A DNA stretch of 64,000 nt from Saccharomyces uvarum (lineage: Eukaryota; Ascomycota; Saccharomycetes; Saccharomycetales; Saccharomycetaceae): NCBI GenBank assembly GCA_947243795.1, contig OX365935.1, positions 434,001 to 498,000 on the forward strand, given 5' to 3'. This document shows, one piece after another, positions 60,729 through 64,000 of the stretch. Below the pieces are notes generated by a model. The model was not told where the DNA came from and searched no databases. It worked only from the letters and a program-made list of their open reading frames with translations. A program made the translations under genes and the position numbers. Position 1 is the first letter of the stretch. Every line of letters begins with the position of its first letter.

Positions 60729-63425
60729 TCACAACTTTTTGGAAACGCCCTTATAGCTTTTCTTGAAGACTAAGATAGAATCGATTTTCTCCAGAGCTAA
60801 TTCCAGTAATTCCTTTCTCTTTTGCAATTCGATGTGTCTTGAAATCTTTGGGTCCTCCTTAGCAAACATTTCTACCTGCTCATCTCCCAACAGCGTCAAC
60901 CTCCTGTCCAATTCGATAGGAAAGTTATAGAAAAAATCACTCAGTAATTCAACATTAAGGAATAGAACCGCTGTAGAAGTCAACTTGTCACTAACTGCGG
61001 ATAGAAACACTTCTGGACAGCGATCCTTTTCGATAGTTGAATGGCATTTGTTTTTCAACATTTTCAGTCTGAACGATAGTACCTTACACCTTTTGTCTAG
61101 AAAGATAGCTTCAGAACCTCTTTCTAATAGTAATTTAGACATACCGAGGGTCTCCTTTTGCGAGTTCGATTCATTTTCCAAATAGCCCATGACGTTTGTT
61201 AATTTCTTACCGCCAACGGCGTTTTTGATAGCCTGATACCTAGAATTACATTGACGTAGTTCCTCCTTCATTAAACTGATAGAATGTTGACGAGCAAGAC
61301 TCCAGTCCCTTTCTTCCAGATCAATTTCATATTTGAACGGCTTGATACAGTTTTCAACTTGATCGGCCGTTGAATAGTACTTACTGTTTAAAACGTTAAT
61401 TGCTGTATTACTGACAAGGTCTTTGATCAGTTCGTGATTTTTCAATTGCGTAGATTCTAAAATGTTGTCTAGTTCTTTCAAGATTGCGTTAGTAGTTAAC
61501 ATTGTAGATAGTCTACCAATACCCATCTTGGTTAATCCGGATGAGGCTAGTTCTAATTTTTTATGCCAGTATAGCATATCAGTGTCACTTTCCATTTTGG
61601 AAGAGGATAGACCAAAAAGGTTATCATCTTTCCAATACCTCGTGGCCAACACATCTAGAACTTTTTGGTCCAGTTCGGCTCTTAAAATCGACTTCAATTC
61701 ATTTCTGTGAAATTTTTCCTGAAATTCTTTGATTCCTAATTTTAGTACGTCAATATTATTCAGTAGGTATGATTTAGGAGTTAAATGCCTATCATTGAAT
61801 TCTACCTTGAATAAATATGAAGTATCATCCAATTCTTGCTGAATGAGTGTAGAGGTGGGCTCTAACGCATTTGACATGGATATTTCCAAGATTTTGATTA
61901 ATTTTTCCCTTAATTTTTTTGTGGAAACTTGGCAATTGGCAAAATATTTTTTATTCTCCCTGAAATAAACTTTTTCAAATTGGTGAGAAACTATTTGCTT
62001 CAAACCATTGACATTTTCATCTCCTGCGTCCTGGTTGTGTTGTCTTTTGGAAAATAAATCACCCAACGACGCAGAAGGTCCTTCGCTGAAAAGACCCAGG
62101 TGTTTTCTACTCATACTGCTTGGTGTCTTGGTAATCACACCAACGTAGCCCATGCTTAGTGGATATTTCTTATTATTCAGGATACTCCTGGCTTTTTCGG
62201 GGTCCACTAAATCCAGTTTAGTAATGACACCTATTGTTCTTAAACCCTTAGGGTCTGCAATTTTGGAGGCCTTCAAGGCAGAGCTATTAGCCAAGTCAAC
62301 GTCGGCGGCAGAAATTGCTAAAATAATATTAGGAGCAGCTAAATATTTTTCACATAAGTCACGAATTTTGGTTTTCAATTCTATTGGTTGGTCAGCGGCC
62401 TCCACTTGAATGTAGCCAGGAAGATCTACTAACGATAAATCTGGGACGCGAGATGATTTGATTGTTAACTGAATAGGATCTTCGGAAACGGCTTCTGAGG
62501 TTGGAACAGCCATGTTCAATTCCATTAGCATTCTTTTTACCTCTTTGAAATCCTTTATGTTGTAAAGACGCATGCTTGGAAAATCTGCCGTCACGGTATT
62601 AGAATTAGGAGTATTTACCAAAGTTAACTCAATGGGTCTTCTTGTGACCATGTTGGAACCCTTTGGCAGAAATTCTTTTCCGACAATGGATTCTAATACG
62701 GAAGACTTACCAGATGATTGTGATCCAATCACAACGATAGATGGTAATGTCAAGTGAGCAGAAGAAGAATCTACTTTATTCAAAATAGTTCTGATTTCAA
62801 TCATTTGTTTGGTCAAGTTTAACATTTCGTCTTGAGTAGTATCTATAGCATCATTTTCGTTCTCATCTTCGTCATCATCGTCATTTATATCATTTTGTTC
62901 CTTGCTTTCGTCGTCATCCAATGATGTGGCAGCAATTAATGTAGCAGTCGGCACATTGCCATCAATTCCACTACTTCCGTTTTGAGAATTACTACCAGGA
63001 AACATCTCATTAAACTTTTCCTTCATCGATTTACTAAAATCCTTGATTCGGTCCAGTTTATCCTTCGTGAACGAACTAGCCTCTTCCATCTTATAAGCTA
63101 TGTAACTCCCTGCAGCAGCCATCCCGCCACCTACATATATTGGTAGTCTGATGAATTTGGCAACTATTTTAGGAAAGCTTGATATCGATCTCTTGGTAAT
63201 CATGAAGTGTATAGCATTTTTACGCGTTGTTCCATAAGCGTTATTTATGCGGCTGTGTAGATGAATCAAGGGGTTCTTGATGTAAGGTAAGCTATACAGT
63301 ATCGCTGGATGAGTCGAAAGTTGTCTTTTCAAGAGCAGAAGTCGTACCGGATTTGCCTTAGTTCTTATTAAAATGCTAGAGTTTGCCACTCTTGGAATGG
63401 TCCTTAACGGAGTAAAAGTTCTCAT
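60729..63425 (-). CDS. MGM1: Mgm1, mitochondrial inner-membrane dynamin-like GTPase
   Basis: An 898-residue OPA1-type dynamin (about 902 in S. cerevisiae) that fuses mitochondrial inner membranes and shapes cristae. The N-terminal ~85 residues are basic and free of acidic residues, a strong presequence. A first hydrophobic segment lies at about 94-110 (LPIYVGGGMAAAGSYIAY). The rhomboid (Pcp1) cleavage region TATLIAATSLDDDES is conserved at about 160-174, followed by an acidic block. GTPase: G1 GSQSSGKSS (234-242), the VTRRPIELTL switch region (about 258-267), G3 DLPG near 335, and G4 TKLD near 405. Stalk and GED-like helices follow to the end, GVSKKL. The start at 63425 is the only ATG that provides the presequence; the internal Met used in some older S. 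cerevisiae models is not present here. Confidence 0.97.
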   Translation of the reverse strand: MRTFTPLRTIPRVANSSILIRTKANPVRLLLLKRQLSTHPAILYSLPYIKNPLIHLHSRINNAYGTTRKNAIHFMITKRSISSFPKIVAKFIRLPIYVGGGMAAAGSYIAYKMEEASSFTKDKLDRIKDFSKSMKEKFNEMFPGSNSQNGSSGIDGNVPTATLIAATSLDDDESKEQNDINDDDDEDENENDAIDTTQDEMLNLTKQMIEIRTILNKVDSSSAHLTLPSIVVIGSQSSGKSSVLESIVGKEFLPKGSNMVTRRPIELTLVNTPNSNTVTADFPSMRLYNIKDFKEVKRMLMELNMAVPTSEAVSEDPIQLTIKSSRVPDLSLVDLPGYIQVEAADQPIELKTKIRDLCEKYLAAPNIILAISAADVDLANSSALKASKIADPKGLRTIGVITKLDLVDPEKARSILNNKKYPLSMGYVGVITKTPSSMSRKHLGLFSEGPSASLGDLFSKRQHNQDAGDENVNGLKQIVSHQFEKVYFRENKKYFANCQVSTKKLREKLIKILEISMSNALEPTSTLIQQELDDTSYLFKVEFNDRHLTPKSYLLNNIDVLKLGIKEFQEKFHRNELKSILRAELDQKVLDVLATRYWKDDNLFGLSSSKMESDTDMLYWHKKLELASSGLTKMGIGRLSTMLTTNAILKELDNILESTQLKNHELIKDLVSNTAINVLNSKYYSTADQVENCIKPFKYEIDLEERDWSLARQHSISLMKEELRQCNSRYQAIKNAVGGKKLTNVMGYLENESNSQKETLGMSKLLLERGSEAIFLDKRCKVLSFRLKMLKNKCHSTIEKDRCPEVFLSAVSDKLTSTAVLFLNVELLSDFFYNFPIELDRRLTLLGDEQVEMFAKEDPKISRHIELQKRKELLELALEKIDSILVFKKSYKGVSKKL

Positions 63426-64000
63426 ACTATTAGAAAATTACCACGGCGGATATATGAGGTTATTATGCGTGTGAAAGAAGAAGAGATGAGAAAGAATAGA
63501 AAAAGTAAATGTCTACTCCCAGAATGAATTTTTCGATGTGTATCTCTAAACCAGTGACGTCCAATCCAGTTGTTCATAGTGCCATATAAAAGAATGTCAT
63601 CATTTTTTTTGATTGTTAGGGAAAAATATCGACAAGACAGATATTGATCATCGAATACGACCCGCTAAATGAGAATTCATTACGTAGCTAATCCTTTAAA
63701 GGCAGCATTCTTGCCATTCATTTCTCCTCTATAGTCGAGTCAGCCGATCTTGTTCTTCAGTGGTAGCTAATGGATCGGATTTTAAAAGCTGAAAGATGAA
63801 AACAAAAACATTTTCCACTTCGCTACATGTTCTACCAATATCACTTAAAAAGGATACCCTATTTGCTGTCACCTGTTGAGGTTCAACCCCAGCAGAAAAT
63901 CATTAAAAAGATAGACACTTGCTGTAGCCATACATCGAACTGAGGTGATAATTGCAGTCGTAGAGCGTAAGTATCTTTCTCTTCACGTGTGCTTTTTTCT
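63426..64000. promoter_or_regulatory. MGM1 upstream region, running toward STE4
   Basis: By synteny the next gene to the right should be STE4 (YOR212W), starting beyond the window. In these 575 bases I see no start that opens a long frame and no TGAAACA pheromone element. ACATGT (63825-63830) with TATCA (63839-63843) resembles, but does not match well, the a1-alpha2 operator expected for a haploid-specific gene. Confidence 0.35.

Noticed and set aside
63825-63843. Possible a1-alpha2 operator for STE4
   Set aside because: The left half-site fits only partly, and the right half has mismatches and the wrong spacing.
63878-63888. B-box-like GGTTCAACCCC near the right edge
   Set aside because: It fits the TFIIIC B-box core, but there is no A box at proper spacing and no acceptor stem, so it is not a tRNA gene.

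Overview
The window is budding-yeast nuclear DNA from the genus Saccharomyces. The gene order follows the right arm of S. cerevisiae chromosome XV from GAC1 (YOR178C) to MGM1 (YOR211C), and the last bases run toward STE4. The proteins are clearly orthologous but not identical to those I remember from S. cerevisiae: several differ in length and many residues are replaced. A non-cerevisiae member of the Saccharomyces complex is therefore more likely than S. cerevisiae itself, but I cannot name the species from sequence alone.

Layout. 1-8 kb: the 5' part of GAC1 (runs off the left edge), SYC1, an unidentified broken gene, and DCI1, all on the minus strand. 8-17.5 kb: LAS17, intron-bearing RPS30B, SER1, GSP2 (minus) and the orphan YOR186W. 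17.9-31.4 kb: a run of plus-strand genes, TUF1, MSB1, IES4, SPR1 and ULS1. 31.7-40.3 kb: a small membrane protein (probable YOR192C-C), an initiator tRNA-Met, PEX27, TOA1, SLK19, LIP5 and MCA1. 40.5-46.6 kb: BFR1, MRM1, HIS3 and DED1. 47.4-63.4 kb: GEP3, NOC2, RET1, PTP2, NPT1, RPB10 and MGM1. The genes are housekeeping functions typical of a compact yeast chromosome: mitochondrial translation and dynamics (TUF1, MRM1, GEP3, MGM1, LIP5), transcription (TOA1, RET1, RPB10), ribosome production (RPS30B, NOC2), amino acid and NAD synthesis (SER1, HIS3, NPT1), polarity and actin (MSB1, LAS17), peroxisomes (DCI1, PEX27) and signalling (GAC1, PTP2).

Compared with the S. cerevisiae order as I recall it, every gene keeps its strand except one. 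RPS30B lies on the plus strand here, whereas its systematic name (YOR182C) puts it on the minus strand, and the interval around it is about twice as long as I expect. THI72 (YOR192C) and a Ty2 element that S. cerevisiae carries near the initiator tRNA are both absent. The MRM1-HIS3 pair is unusually GC-rich.

I found no LTR, transposon, CRISPR or viral element, and no sign of a novel multi-gene system. The points most worth a second look are the RPS30B rearrangement, the unidentified gene relic near 4.6-5.1 kb, the GC island at MRM1-HIS3, and the start-site evidence in MGM1 and NOC2.
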